Shown: positions 7,510 to 16,220, counted from the stretch's first letter. The stretch: 59,508 bases of DNA from Mesorhizobium sp. (GCF_024509055.1 NZ_JANINM010000083.1:1-59508); one strand, 5' to 3'. The notes: a model not told the origin generated them from the letters alone. Program-made: numbers and translations.

Positions 7510-9729
7510 CTAAAAGCTGAACTCCGTGGCGATGCGATCGAAGACGCCGTCCACCAAAGTGCCGCAGCGTACGCGACGCAGGCTGGCGTCCACCGCGATC
7601 CCCTCTCCATGCGGACGCCAAAGCGGTTGAAACTTGTCGGAGGTGGAATTCATGTAGCCGAGATAAAAGTCGCACTGCAGCTTGCCGCGATCGCCGATGA
7701 ACTCGCGGTAACCGAGGCTCGGATGTCCTCCTGTCCATTGTCCGGCAAACTGCTGCTGATCGGGGAATGTGTAGACTCCGAGCGGACCATATCGACCGGC
7801 TTCATGCATGCCCGCATAGGAGGACCGAAGACTGGGAGTGATCTCCTCCGAAAACAGATAGAGTCGGAGGACACCGAGACCGTCGGCCTCGTTGCCCGCG
7901 GCTTCTCCGGTGTACTCGTCGTGGCTGTTCCATATCTTGGCGATCAGTGGTCTTGCGGTTCCTTTCGAGCCGTTTTCGACTCTCAGAATTTTGGCCCCCT
8001 CATTGAGCCGTCCTGCATGGGTCTTGGCGATCGCGCCGCCCAATGCGACACGGACCTGCTCGGACATTTCGTATGCTTGTTCGGCGGCACTCCGCGCTTC
8101 CTTTGCCTTCTCGAGCGCCAATTGAAGCAAGCCATTGAACCTCGGCGCATGTCGTTCGATCGCCGCGCTCAGGTCGTCGTAGAACCGTCCTTCCACGATG
8201 CGGGGCCGCCAGGTCGAGGGTGCGGGAGCCGCCTGCGACGCATCAGAGCCCTCGCCGGACCGCGCGCCCTCTGCGATCTCGCCGAAGCGATCGACCAGAA
8301 ACGCGCGAAGGGCTTCGGCGGAGGCGCGGGCTGCGAACGGCTTGAAGCGGTCATCCTTTTTCGGATCGGCGTGATCCATCACGCCCTTGATCACGATCCA
8401 TTCCTCGACGCCGCTCGCGCGTGCGACCTCGCCGATCGCCGCCGCTTCCATCTCCAGACCCAGGATAGTGCGCATGCCCATACGCTTGAGCCTGTTCCAG
8501 GTCAGCCCATCCTTCACGACCACATTGCCGCTTGCGATCGGTCCGGTCTTGATGGCGAGGGGAAGCGTCAGCGGTGGATCGACGTCCATCACTATCGATC
8601 GCTCCACCTCCGCCTTTCCTGCGGCGGTCAAGCGGAGCGCCGATCCGTCGATGCTCAACAAGCCCTGCTTTTCCAGCTCGCCGATGGCCGTCTGCCACTC
8701 CCCTGTGCCGAAGTAGCGTTTGCGGGCGGGATGGTTCCGCGGATTGTCGCCGCCGAGAAGGCGTTCGAGCAGCCAATAGCGCGCATCCTGCGCGGTGGGA
8801 CGACCATAGCTCGGTAGATCTTCCGGCTTCAGGGTCTCCGCTGCTCTCAGCCATCTCGCGGATATCGGAGATTGACGGTGGTCGCCGACGAATCCATCGG
8901 CGTCGAGCTTACCTTCGTCGTACTGATAGGCCAGTTCCGATACGACGATGTCACCGAGCGCGAGGTCGCCGGGATTGCCTGCGCAAACGCCGCACATCAC
9001 CAGGCACTTCGGTTGGAGCCTTTCGACCAGCACCGTCGCGACGTGTCCGGTGCGATTGGCGCCCATTCTGGTCGGCTTGGCGATGGCGACGACGAAGAGA
9101 GGAACGTTGTTTCGGAAAAAGACGCCGACCTCATGCGGCGCGCTGGAAATCGTCTTTTGATCGTTCCACTCCCGCACGCCGTCGCCGGTGGTGGAAGCTG
9201 CCGAGAACGCCGACTTCGCTGCGTCGAATTCCTCCCGAATTGCCGTGATCAGCACGACATCTACGGCGTAGGTCTTGGGAGCCGCGTTGCGTGCTTTCGC
9301 CTTTCGCGTGAGCTCGAAATGTCCCTTGGTCAATTGACTGGTCCAGTAGTTTCCTCTCAACGCCTCAGAGTCTGAATAGAAGCGGAGGATTGCGGCACCT
9401 TTGTAAGGGCCCTCGGCGTCGGACCCGATCGCTTTGGGATCGACTTCGTAGAGGTAGTGAAGCACTGGGCTTCCGGACTTTTCGCGACCGAGCTGCGCCA
9501 GCAGCGTATGGGAGTCGGATCCCTTCGAATGGACCTCCATACTGATGCGACCGAAATCCTGACGGATTATCGCGGATGCCGTTACCTTTCCTGCGCGCTC
9601 CCCACGATGCCAATGGATATCCATCGTCCACTCGCCGGATATGTCGGGCAACGTCGCGTCGCTCGAAGAAGCCGAAAGCGGCGAATCCAACGAGTTGTTG
9701 TTCTGGGCCGCGTCTTCGTCGGGTGTCAT
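7510..9729 (-). CDS. putative effector: beta-barrel sensor + nucleoside phosphorylase domain + MORN-like tail
   Basis: 739 aa. Residues 28-143 (DISGEW... to GNYWTSQLTKGHFELTR) resemble the nucleotide-sensing beta-barrel of Cap15-type CBASS effectors, but without its two membrane helices. Residues 155-480 form a purine-nucleoside-phosphorylase/MTA-nucleosidase domain: VVLITAIREEFDA, MCGVCAGNPGDLALGDIV, LGLEMEAAA (about 425) and GVMDHAD, with a small helical insert near 300-385. The C-terminal 110 residues hold Gly/Tyr-rich stretches such as FAGQWTGG, reminiscent of MORN repeats. The likely role is hydrolysis of a nucleoside or nucleotide on signal binding. It overlaps the upstream DAC-like gene by 4 bp and converges with capV (67 bp apart). 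Domain calls are by eye. Confidence 0.72.
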   Translation of the reverse strand: MTPDEDAAQNNNSLDSPLSASSSDATLPDISGEWTMDIHWHRGERAGKVTASAIIRQDFGRISMEVHSKGSDSHTLLAQLGREKSGSPVLHYLYEVDPKAIGSDAEGPYKGAAILRFYSDSEALRGNYWTSQLTKGHFELTRKAKARNAAPKTYAVDVVLITAIREEFDAAKSAFSAASTTGDGVREWNDQKTISSAPHEVGVFFRNNVPLFVVAIAKPTRMGANRTGHVATVLVERLQPKCLVMCGVCAGNPGDLALGDIVVSELAYQYDEGKLDADGFVGDHRQSPISARWLRAAETLKPEDLPSYGRPTAQDARYWLLERLLGGDNPRNHPARKRYFGTGEWQTAIGELEKQGLLSIDGSALRLTAAGKAEVERSIVMDVDPPLTLPLAIKTGPIASGNVVVKDGLTWNRLKRMGMRTILGLEMEAAAIGEVARASGVEEWIVIKGVMDHADPKKDDRFKPFAARASAEALRAFLVDRFGEIAEGARSGEGSDASQAAPAPSTWRPRIVEGRFYDDLSAAIERHAPRFNGLLQLALEKAKEARSAAEQAYEMSEQVRVALGGAIAKTHAGRLNEGAKILRVENGSKGTARPLIAKIWNSHDEYTGEAAGNEADGLGVLRLYLFSEEITPSLRSSYAGMHEAGRYGPLGVYTFPDQQQFAGQWTGGHPSLGYREFIGDRGKLQCDFYLGYMNSTSDKFQPLWRPHGEGIAVDASLRRVRCGTLVDGVFDRIATEFSF

Positions 9730-10163
9730 GGTTCGGCGCTGATTTCCTTGCCGCGGTGGAATACGGCCACGCCGTAGCGGGGGCTGGCCACTCCGGTCGC
9801 GATGATGCCCGCCAGCGTCGACCCGAAGAGTGCGGCCACGTAGCGGCCTCCGACGCGACGGATCGGGTCGACGCCGAGACCCGCGACGATGGGCGGAGAG
9901 AAATACAGCGACACTCGCGTGAGATCGAGTTCGGGCGACAGGACGTGGAAGCCGTCATGGAGCTCGCTCGTCTGATGGGATATTTCGACGAGGCAGTCGA
10001 GCGTGGACCGTCGATCCGGCAGGAAGCGCGTTTGCCTCAGTGGTACGGTGGGCAGGTCGTCGGGCGCAGAACTCACCAGAAGGCCGACCCCTGAAAATGA
10101 ATTTCCCGCCTCGTCGCGCACTTCGCGTAACAACGTGTGTAGCCGGGAGAGTATCTCTGCCAA
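9726..10163 (-). CDS. DAC-like (DisA-N-related) protein, probably catalytically inactive
   Basis: 145 aa from a TTG start with GAGAGAGGG upstream. The second half follows the diadenylate-cyclase fold: an HDG-x-H strand (70-72) where cyclases have DGA, then GGRYVAALFGS (105-115) where they have the RHRAA-x-G-(L/I)S motif, then GVAVFHRGKEI at the end. The catalytic Ala and His-Arg positions are replaced, so synthesis of c-di-AMP is unlikely. DAC-derived domains lacking catalysis (the DACN* group) have been proposed as sensors in bacterial conflict systems. The 4-bp overlap with the downstream phosphorylase-domain gene argues for one functional unit. Confidence 0.58.
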   Translation of the reverse strand: MAEILSRLHTLLREVRDEAGNSFSGVGLLVSSAPDDLPTVPLRQTRFLPDRRSTLDCLVEISHQTSELHDGFHVLSPELDLTRVSLYFSPPIVAGLGVDPIRRVGGRYVAALFGSTLAGIIATGVASPRYGVAVFHRGKEISAEP

Positions 10164-10359
10164 GCCAAACCCTCTCTCGTTCGCACTTCAAAGTAGCGCG
10201 GGCGTTTGAACGTGGCTACACCCGCTTGCCGCGCCTGCCAACATCGGCATCGCGCAATTCGACGAGATCATCTCTCCAGCTTCGACGTCGGTAGCACGAA
10301 CTTCGTCGCGAGCGCTTCATCATCGTGCCTCGGAGCGCCAAGCCCGCTCGCGCGTTCGA

Positions 10360-10596
10360 TCATTTCTTCGGATCGCGATATCGGAGTCCGACGCCCTGCC
10401 GGCCTTCGAACAGAAATTCGATTCCGTGTTTCTCCAGCGCGCCGCGCAGCTTCGCCATGATGCGTTCCGACCGCGGCTGGTCCGAGTTTTCGAGGCGAAT
10501 CATCGTCCGGCGGGCAATGCCGGCCTCGTCGGCCAGCTGTTCTTGAGACAGGCCGACCCACGCTCGGGCAGCTCTGATTTGGAAGATGTTAACCAC
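10360..10596 (-). CDS. XRE-family helix-turn-helix regulator
   Basis: 78 aa, essentially one HTH domain: RAARAWVGLSQEQLADEAGIARRTMIRLENS is the canonical XRE fold, and the C-terminal GIEFLFEGRQGVGLRYRD resembles the short tail common in rhizobial XRE regulators. It diverges from 10670. A 23-bp palindrome ends two bases before its start codon, so it probably represses itself and the divergent operon. A near-identical palindrome exists at 42185-42207. Confidence 0.88.
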   Translation of the reverse strand: MVNIFQIRAARAWVGLSQEQLADEAGIARRTMIRLENSDQPRSERIMAKLRGALEKHGIEFLFEGRQGVGLRYRDPKK

Positions 10597-10597
10597 G

Positions 10598-10620
10598 AAT
10601 TGGCACTCTTGGTGACAAAT
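10598..10620. promoter_or_regulatory. palindromic operator, copy 1 (probable XRE site)
   Basis: The arms ATTGGCAC and GTGACAAAT flank TCTTG. It sits immediately upstream of the XRE start and 50 bp upstream of the divergent gene at 10670. It matches 42185-42207 at 19 of 23 positions. Confidence 0.5.
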
Positions 10621-10669
10621 TTAGAAGGTCGTGCGATGATGCTTCTACGTTCGAAGCAAGGAGCATCTT

Positions 10670-11530
10670 ATGACCACGTCTCTCGACACTGCACCGCTTG
10701 TCTCGCCCGCCGCCATCGCCCGCGCGGCACGCACGGTGATCTCCAACGCCATGGCGGGCGACTTTCCGATCGACCCGGTCATCGGACCGGAATTGTCGAA
10801 GTCGTTTTCGATCATCAACAGCGTGGTCAAGCGCCATGGCTTGCTGCTCCAGAAGAGTCTCGCCGACGCGCTCGCGGCGAGCGGCCGCTTCGAGGTTATG
10901 ACGGAAGTGGCGCTGCCGATTACGGAGGCCGCGAACGACCTGCTGACCTCGCAGAATTCCGATCGTGATCTGGCCAAGATCAAGTTGAAGGCCGATTCGA
11001 ACACGGTCCGCATGGTGACGGTCGATTTGATCGTTGTCGATACGGAAAGCGGACGGGCTGGGGTGTACGACGTGAAGCGGGGCAACGGAGCGACCGAATC
11101 CGGAAGGCGCCGGCCCATCGAGCTTGGCCTGCGTGCCTCTCGCCTGGTGCTGGCATCCTTCCTGTCGAAGCACGGTATGGAGGGTATCAACTCCGTGACG
11201 AGCGCGATCATCGACTATTACGGTGGCTCGGGGTTCAGCAAGGAATTGAAGCTGACCCGCGACGAGCTCGATGAACACTTCGGCGTGCCGGTGGTCGAGA
11301 CGATCGATGCGATGACCGCCGAGCTCAACCGGGCGCTGCTCGACGAGGTTCAGGCCCTGATGATGCCGGCGCTGGCGAATCTGCCCCGAGCCACGAGCAA
11401 ACGGTCCGACCGTGTCGACTTCGCGGTCGTTCAGGATACGCCGGCCCTGGACGACAAGGCTCGCGAGAACGCCATCGGACGGGTTCTCAATGCCCGCCCG
11501 AGCGGCTTCGGACCCTGGCGCACGGTTTAG
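10670..11530 (+). CDS. putative PD-(D/E)XK nuclease-like protein, 286 aa
   Basis: The start ATG at 10670 has AAGGAGC upstream. The region VDLIVVDTESGRAGVYDVKRG carries D119 followed by D134-V-K136, which fits a PD-(D/E)XK active site (acidic residue, then D/E-x-K on the next strand). The rest is helical and unrecognised. It is the first gene of a rightward run that continues with 11630, 12210, 12388 and 14723, and is controlled from the intergenic region shared with the XRE regulator. The nuclease call rests on the short motif only. Confidence 0.62.
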   Translation: MTTSLDTAPLVSPAAIARAARTVISNAMAGDFPIDPVIGPELSKSFSIINSVVKRHGLLLQKSLADALAASGRFEVMTEVALPITEAANDLLTSQNSDRDLAKIKLKADSNTVRMVTVDLIVVDTESGRAGVYDVKRGNGATESGRRRPIELGLRASRLVLASFLSKHGMEGINSVTSAIIDYYGGSGFSKELKLTRDELDEHFGVPVVETIDAMTAELNRALLDEVQALMMPALANLPRATSKRSDRVDFAVVQDTPALDDKARENAIGRVLNARPSGFGPWRTV

Positions 11531-11629
11531 CCGTCCGGGACGACCACTCACCACCAACGACCTCACACGATCCACATCCGCGAAGGAACGTCAACGCGCC
11601 CGCTTCGGCGCGAACGGAGAAGGCATGTC

Positions 11630-12106
11630 ATGAGCAAGAGCAGGAAGCAGAAGTCCCTCAGCGAGTCGGCGGCGGCCATCGCCGCGGCCGGGCCGTACCC
11701 CTTCGAGTTGTGGCGGCTGATTCCGGCGGAGGAATTCGACAAGCATCGGAAATACGCCGTCGGAGCCTATCTGGCTACTTGTGCCGCCGGCGACGTCGAG
11801 TGGCGCCGGGCGATCGCCGGCGACGAGACGTGCGCGGTCCGCATCGCGCTGCGCATGCAGGTCCCGGACGACATTTCCTACCCGGTGGACGCGAGGATGA
11901 CGCTGCTGGTCTACGCCGCGCTCAACGGCGGTGCGGCCGCGGCGCTCACGCTGGCCAACCTTCTGCGCCGGATGCCGCTCGACGCTCAGGACAAGAACGT
12001 TCTGGCGAATTCTTGGCTCGCTCGCAACGCCCGGATGGCCGCGCAGGATGCCTCGGAGCTCCGTCGGCGTCTCCTGGGCGAGATGTACCACGACAACGGG
12101 CTCTGA
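11630..12106 (+). CDS. hypothetical protein, 158 aa
   Basis: Start ATG 11630 follows GAACGGAGAAGG. Soluble, Ala-rich and mostly helical, with a basic N-terminus (MSKSRKQKSLSES). No catalytic motif or known family recognised. It lies 99 bp after the putative nuclease gene and before the small 58-aa gene and the AAA+ protease gene on the same strand, so it is likely part of the same transcript. Confidence 0.65.
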   Translation: MSKSRKQKSLSESAAAIAAAGPYPFELWRLIPAEEFDKHRKYAVGAYLATCAAGDVEWRRAIAGDETCAVRIALRMQVPDDISYPVDARMTLLVYAALNGGAAAALTLANLLRRMPLDAQDKNVLANSWLARNARMAAQDASELRRRLLGEMYHDNGL

Positions 12107-12209
12107 GAATGACGCGTCAGGTCGACCTCACACGCGGCAGGCACAAACCGCCCCTGCATGAGCGGGCACGTCCGCCACCAGCATAACGCGCCTTTCCCCA
12201 GGCGCCATC

Positions 12210-12386
12210 ATGATCCCCATCACCGACGAGAAGACCAACATGCTGACCGACTTTTCCACCCTTCGCACGCGGATCGCCGAAGTCGCGCCGTCCGCAAGCG
12301 GCGTCCCGTACGATCTGGAAAGCGCGCCCGACCGGCCGGCGCTGCTCGGTCCCCGCGATGCCGCGTACAGCAAGGAAGACCTCTGA
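12210..12386 (+). CDS. small conserved-position protein, 58 aa
   Basis: Small open frame beginning MIPITDEKTNMLTDFSTL and ending AAYSKEDL. Its stop is separated by one base from the ATG of the AAA+ protease at 12388, an arrangement typical of translational coupling. Acidic, no membrane segment. It might be an adaptor or substrate of the downstream protease, but that is speculation. Confidence 0.45.
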   Translation: MIPITDEKTNMLTDFSTLRTRIAEVAPSASGVPYDLESAPDRPALLGPRDAAYSKEDL

Positions 12387-12387
12387 G

Positions 12388-14634
12388 ATGACCGAGCAGA
12401 TCAAAGCGGCGGCCGAGGCGGAACCGCTGCATCCGGTGGGGCCGCTTGAGCTCGCGGTCTACGGGACCGACTCGCGGTCCGCTCACATCTATCGGAGCCG
12501 AACGAAGGCGCGCGCGTCGCAAGCCGAATTGCGCGCAAGCGGCGACGGGGTCGTTCAACCGATCGACGAACGGCGCGAGGCGGGAGAGGCGACGCTTGGA
12601 TCTGATCGGCCGAAAGGTGGCTTTTCCACGCTCGGCCGGCTTCAGCGTGACGAAGAGGACGAAGAAGACGCGCCCGTCGGGGATGGGGCGGTCGAAGCGC
12701 CCACTCCCGGCCGGATCGCCGCCAGGCTCATGCTGGCTGGATTGTTCGACCGCGACCCCGGAGTGCTCGCGGCCTTTGCGTCGGCTGCGCCGGTGATCAT
12801 CGTCGAGGTGCCGGATGAAGCCATGCACGTGCGCATCGCACGACAATGGAAAGACGTTCTGGACCTCGATTATCTGCGCTTCAAGAAGATGAAGGATTTG
12901 ACGGACCTGACGTCACGCGAAGATTGCGACGCCATCGAATTCGTGTCCGCCGATCCGATCCAGTCCAAGGAACGTCGAGCTGCCGATGACCGCGCGTTCA
13001 CTGCCGTGCAACTGGCGCTGCCGATCATCGCTATCGTGCCGGCGGCCGAGGGCTATCTTTCGAAGGTTCTCATCGACGCTGCGACGCACCGGCTTACTCT
13101 GCCGAAGATGAGCGCGACCATCATCGAGCGCGTCGTCCGGATCGTGACTGGCCGTCGTGCCGCGGTCGCTTTGCCGGCCGACGCCGCCGCGCGGGTCGGC
13201 ATGCACGAACTGCTGCTGGCCGTCAGGTTCGATCGTTCCGCCGACGAATGCGTCGCAAATCTTCTGCGCGCCGTCGAAGCGAAGGTCGCGAAGGCCGGCT
13301 CGCGCGATCTCTCGCTGGATCAGCTTCATGGCCTCGATGAAGCCGTGGAGTGGGCAAAGAGCACCAAGCTGGATATCGAGGCGTGGAAGCGGAATGACAT
13401 CTCCTGGGATGCGATCGATGCCGGAATCGTCCTCGACGGTCCTCCCGGCACCGGCAAGACGCTTTTCGCCAAACTGGCGGCGGAATTCTTCGGTTTGCCG
13501 CTGGTTGCCGTGACGCTGGCCAAGTGGCAAGGCAGCGGTGAGGGTCATCTTGGACACCTCCTGCGTGCGATGAGGAAGGACTTCGAGGACGCGCGCGCCA
13601 GGTCGACCGGAGCCGTTTTCTTCTGCGACGAACTCGATTCGTTCGCCGACCGGGCCACGATCACGCACAATCACAAGGACTATGTCGTCGAAGTCATCAA
13701 TGCCTTCATCGAGCAGCTCGACGGACTGCAGGGCCGTCGCGGACTGATATTCATCGGAGCGACCAACGACGTCTCGCGCTGCGATCCCGCGATCGTCAGG
13801 GCGGGCCGACTGAATCGGATCGTCAGGATCGGTTTGCCGTCGCCGGACGACATCGAGAAGATCATGCGGGTCCGGCTGCGCGGCGATCTCAAGCACGAAG
13901 CGATCGGCGAACTCTGCCTGTTGGCGCAAGGGTCGTCCGGAGCCGACATCGAACGCGTCGTGAAGGACGCCCGGCGCTTTGCCCGGCAGGAGGGACGCGC
14001 CCTGAGGATCTCGGATCTCCGGCGCGCCGTCCTAGGAGGCGATGACGTCCTGTCGGACGAACTGCTTGCGAGGGTGGCGGCGCACGAAGCGGGCCACATC
14101 CTCGTCGCTGTGCTCGACGGTGGTCCGAAGGACATCCACGCCGTCGTCGCCAATCGAGCCGGCTCGGCGGGCTTCGTCGCGGCCAAGGGCCGCCAGCCCG
14201 AAGCCGGGACGTTGGCGGAGTATCGCAAGGTTCTGCAAGCCCTGTTGGCGGGACGGGCGGCGGAGGAGCTTCTCTGCGGTGCCGCCGGTGCCGGTAGCGG
14301 CGGCGCCCGCGAGTCGGATCTGGCCATGGCCACGCGTATCGCGGCGGCGCTGGTCGGTAGCCTCGGCCATGCGGGCCCTCACCCCCTGCTGTTCGTGGCC
14401 GAACGTCATCGCACGGATGCGATCCTGGACAGTGCGTATATGCGAGCCGCGGTTCACCAGGAACTCGCTGCGGCATTCGACGAGGTCAAGCGCGTTCTCG
14501 GCTCGCGTCGCACCGCCCTCGAGCAAGTCGCGCTGCGGCTTCGTTCGCGGCTGCGGATCGACGGTTTCGAAGTGGCCGAGATCTTGAAGCGATCCGAGGC
14601 GGTCGGCTCGTCGCGAACCGGCGGCCCGCCGTGA
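12388..14634 (+). CDS. FtsH-like AAA+ ATPase with M41 zinc-protease domain (soluble)
   Basis: 748 aa from ATG 12388. The AAA+ module has Walker A GPPGTGKT (about 350-357), Walker B VFFCDELDSF, sensor ATNDVSRCDP and an arginine-finger region RAGRLNRIVRI. The M41 peptidase domain has the zinc motif HEAGH (about 567-571) and a later E-S-D-L segment that can supply the third ligand. Unlike housekeeping FtsH it has no N-terminal transmembrane helices; the first 300 residues are a soluble helical domain. Expected action: ATP-driven unfolding and proteolysis in the cytoplasm. It follows the 58-aa gene by one base. Such soluble FtsH-like proteases recur on accessory islands. Confidence 0.86.
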   Translation: MTEQIKAAAEAEPLHPVGPLELAVYGTDSRSAHIYRSRTKARASQAELRASGDGVVQPIDERREAGEATLGSDRPKGGFSTLGRLQRDEEDEEDAPVGDGAVEAPTPGRIAARLMLAGLFDRDPGVLAAFASAAPVIIVEVPDEAMHVRIARQWKDVLDLDYLRFKKMKDLTDLTSREDCDAIEFVSADPIQSKERRAADDRAFTAVQLALPIIAIVPAAEGYLSKVLIDAATHRLTLPKMSATIIERVVRIVTGRRAAVALPADAAARVGMHELLLAVRFDRSADECVANLLRAVEAKVAKAGSRDLSLDQLHGLDEAVEWAKSTKLDIEAWKRNDISWDAIDAGIVLDGPPGTGKTLFAKLAAEFFGLPLVAVTLAKWQGSGEGHLGHLLRAMRKDFEDARARSTGAVFFCDELDSFADRATITHNHKDYVVEVINAFIEQLDGLQGRRGLIFIGATNDVSRCDPAIVRAGRLNRIVRIGLPSPDDIEKIMRVRLRGDLKHEAIGELCLLAQGSSGADIERVVKDARRFARQEGRALRISDLRRAVLGGDDVLSDELLARVAAHEAGHILVAVLDGGPKDIHAVVANRAGSAGFVAAKGRQPEAGTLAEYRKVLQALLAGRAAEELLCGAAGAGSGGARESDLAMATRIAAALVGSLGHAGPHPLLFVAERHRTDAILDSAYMRAAVHQELAAAFDEVKRVLGSRRTALEQVALRLRSRLRIDGFEVAEILKRSEAVGSSRTGGPP

Positions 14635-14722
14635 ATCGTGCCCATCGCACCGCTTCCGAAAGTGCCCAGGGCGGCGCGAGCAATGTTTGAGCATCGAGAA
14701 GAATTCGATCGGAGCGACTTTT

Positions 14723-15088
14723 ATGACCAGGAATGCGAAAATCGAACGTGTTCGTGCGAGGCCGGACCCCGCGCTGTGGCGCGACGACGAGTTGATGACG
14801 CTCGTCGAGGCGGCCGCCCTGTACTGGCCTGAAGGTCCCTTGACTGAGACTTCCCTGCGGACCGCGGTACGCGATGGTCGTCTTCCCATTTCGCAGATCG
14901 CGGGGAAGTTCTTCGTCACGAAGACGGCATTGCGGACATTGACCGTTTGCGAGCCCCTCCGCGAAGACATCCCGGCGCGAACGGCGCCGATCCGCGGATC
15001 CGGCGCCGGATATCTCTCGGACCTGGCACGCTTGAGGGAACTTCGGGGGGCGAAAGCGCCGGCAAAGGACGTCGTTCGCGAGACCTGA
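14723..15088 (+). CDS. putative small DNA-binding (excisionase/MerR-like HTH) protein
   Basis: 121 aa from ATG 14723, preceded by GGAGCGA. A TTG at 14687 would add 12 residues. The segment LMTLVEAAALYWPEGPLTE...LRTAVRDGRLPISQIAGKFFVTKTAL reads like a winged-HTH of the excisionase/MerR type that checks gene choice ('AAALY...T-x-L-R...G-x-L...'). It ends the rightward run with the AAA+ protease (88 bp after). It could be a regulator or an element excisionase; I cannot tell which. Confidence 0.58.
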   Translation: MTRNAKIERVRARPDPALWRDDELMTLVEAAALYWPEGPLTETSLRTAVRDGRLPISQIAGKFFVTKTALRTLTVCEPLREDIPARTAPIRGSGAGYLSDLARLRELRGAKAPAKDVVRET

Positions 15089-15151
15089 ATTGACACGGTG
15101 CCCGCGCGTCCAAGCTCGCTTAGCACTGATGATCTAGCCGACCGTCGAAGG

Positions 15152-15436
15152 TCACGCCCGCCAGAACGGTTTTCCGTATTCGCGCATCACTTCGCATCGC
15201 GTCGCGCCGAAATCGTGAAGTTCCGCATCGGTAAGTTCGAACAGTTCACGACGATCGCTTACCCGCTGTCGCCACAACTTCAGCAGACAGAGCCCTTCCC
15301 GAGCGCAGGCGGTCGCACTGCGATGGCCGACCGCCGCGCAGACGATGGGCCCGGACTCATGAGAGGCGGGCGCGCCCAGATCGGCGGCGCCTTGCGAGAG
15401 AAGCTGGTCGGGTTGGTGGTCCACGGAACGTGGCAT
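15152..15436 (-). CDS. DUF1127 domain protein
   Basis: 94 aa; start ATG 15436 has GGAGG seven bases upstream. The C-terminal 45 residues match the DUF1127 pattern: LWRQRVSDRRELFELTD, AELHDFGATR, and KPFWR at the end. DUF1127 proteins are small, Arg-rich and common in alphaproteobacteria; some bind RNA. It is the last gene of the leftward sulfur operon, 25 bp after the MBL gene. The N-terminal half is not conserved in character. Confidence 0.82.
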   Translation of the reverse strand: MPRSVDHQPDQLLSQGAADLGAPASHESGPIVCAAVGHRSATACAREGLCLLKLWRQRVSDRRELFELTDAELHDFGATRCEVMREYGKPFWRA

Positions 15437-15461
15437 TTGATTGCCTCCATTGTCGCGTCGC

Positions 15462-16220
15462 TCAAGTCGGCCTTTCTGTCAGTTGATGATCCGACGGTCC
15501 GCTGGCGTTGACCGCTCTGATGATCTGCGCGTCGAGCGGCGTCGGTGGCGCGGTCGCAAGCAGATGGTCGACGAACTCGCGCTCGCTCTGCAGGCGAAAC
15601 GCAGCGTTGTGCCGCTTCTCGAATCCGATAGTCGACCAGGGTTTGCCGCTCAGGCCTGGGATGCCCGACCAGCCGGCGCCTGCTCCGGGCAGCACCTCCA
15701 CGTAGTCCGGAAGTGCGGCAAGCTTTTGCATGCTTCGGTAGAGAATGCGGGCTCCATCCTTGGCACTTGTGGCGAGTTCAGGCGTGCCGACGCCGCCGAC
15801 CAGAAGCGTGTGGCCCGTGAGCACGAACCATGGTTCGTCTCCGCGAGCTCGGTCGCTGACGACGAGGCAAATGTGCTCCGGCGTGTGGCCGGGCGTATGC
15901 AGGACCTTGGCGGTGACATCTCCGACAAGAATAGCATCGCCCTCGTCGACGCCCAAAAAGGGCACGATCACATCGGCGACGGACGAAAGTACGTAGGCGG
16001 CCCCCGTGGCTTCGGCGAGTGCGCTGCCGAACGATACGTGATCGGTATGAACGTGGGTGTCGACCACGAAGGCGATCCGCATCTCGGCTTCCTTCGCCAA
16101 CCGGAGATAGACGTCGGGGTCGTCGGCGGCATCCACGACCGCGCAGATGCGGTGCACGGAGCAGCCGAGCAAATAGGAAATTCCGACGGGATCGGAGTGG
16201 AGGAATTGCAGTAGGACCAT
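15462..16220 (-). CDS. MBL-fold hydrolase, persulfide-dioxygenase-like (copy 2)
   Basis: 252 aa; ATG 16220 chosen because GAGG lies nine bases before it, whereas an ATG at 16229 abuts it. Metallo-beta-lactamase motifs: DTHVHTDH and HTPGHTPEH are intact. The position that is Asp in ETHE1/Blh proteins (GDTLF) is His here (GHTLLVGG), and the late LPGH is LPGA. The same two changes occur in its paralogue at 18655-19398, so both belong to one subfamily. Family role: oxidation of glutathione persulfide, or a related sulfur hydrolase step. It follows the cysteine desulfurase gene in one operon. Confidence 0.82.
   Translation of the reverse strand: MVLLQFLHSDPVGISYLLGCSVHRICAVVDAADDPDVYLRLAKEAEMRIAFVVDTHVHTDHVSFGSALAEATGAAYVLSSVADVIVPFLGVDEGDAILVGDVTAKVLHTPGHTPEHICLVVSDRARGDEPWFVLTGHTLLVGGVGTPELATSAKDGARILYRSMQKLAALPDYVEVLPGAGAGWSGIPGLSGKPWSTIGFEKRHNAAFRLQSEREFVDHLLATAPPTPLDAQIIRAVNASGPSDHQLTERPT

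Noticed and set aside
9726..10163. Calling an active diadenylate cyclase
   Set aside because: The DGA and RHR catalytic motifs are substituted, so activity cannot be claimed.
12109..12186. 25-codon frame between 12106 and 12210
   Set aside because: Too short, weak ribosome site, Arg/Pro-rich composition; could be a leader but nothing supports it.
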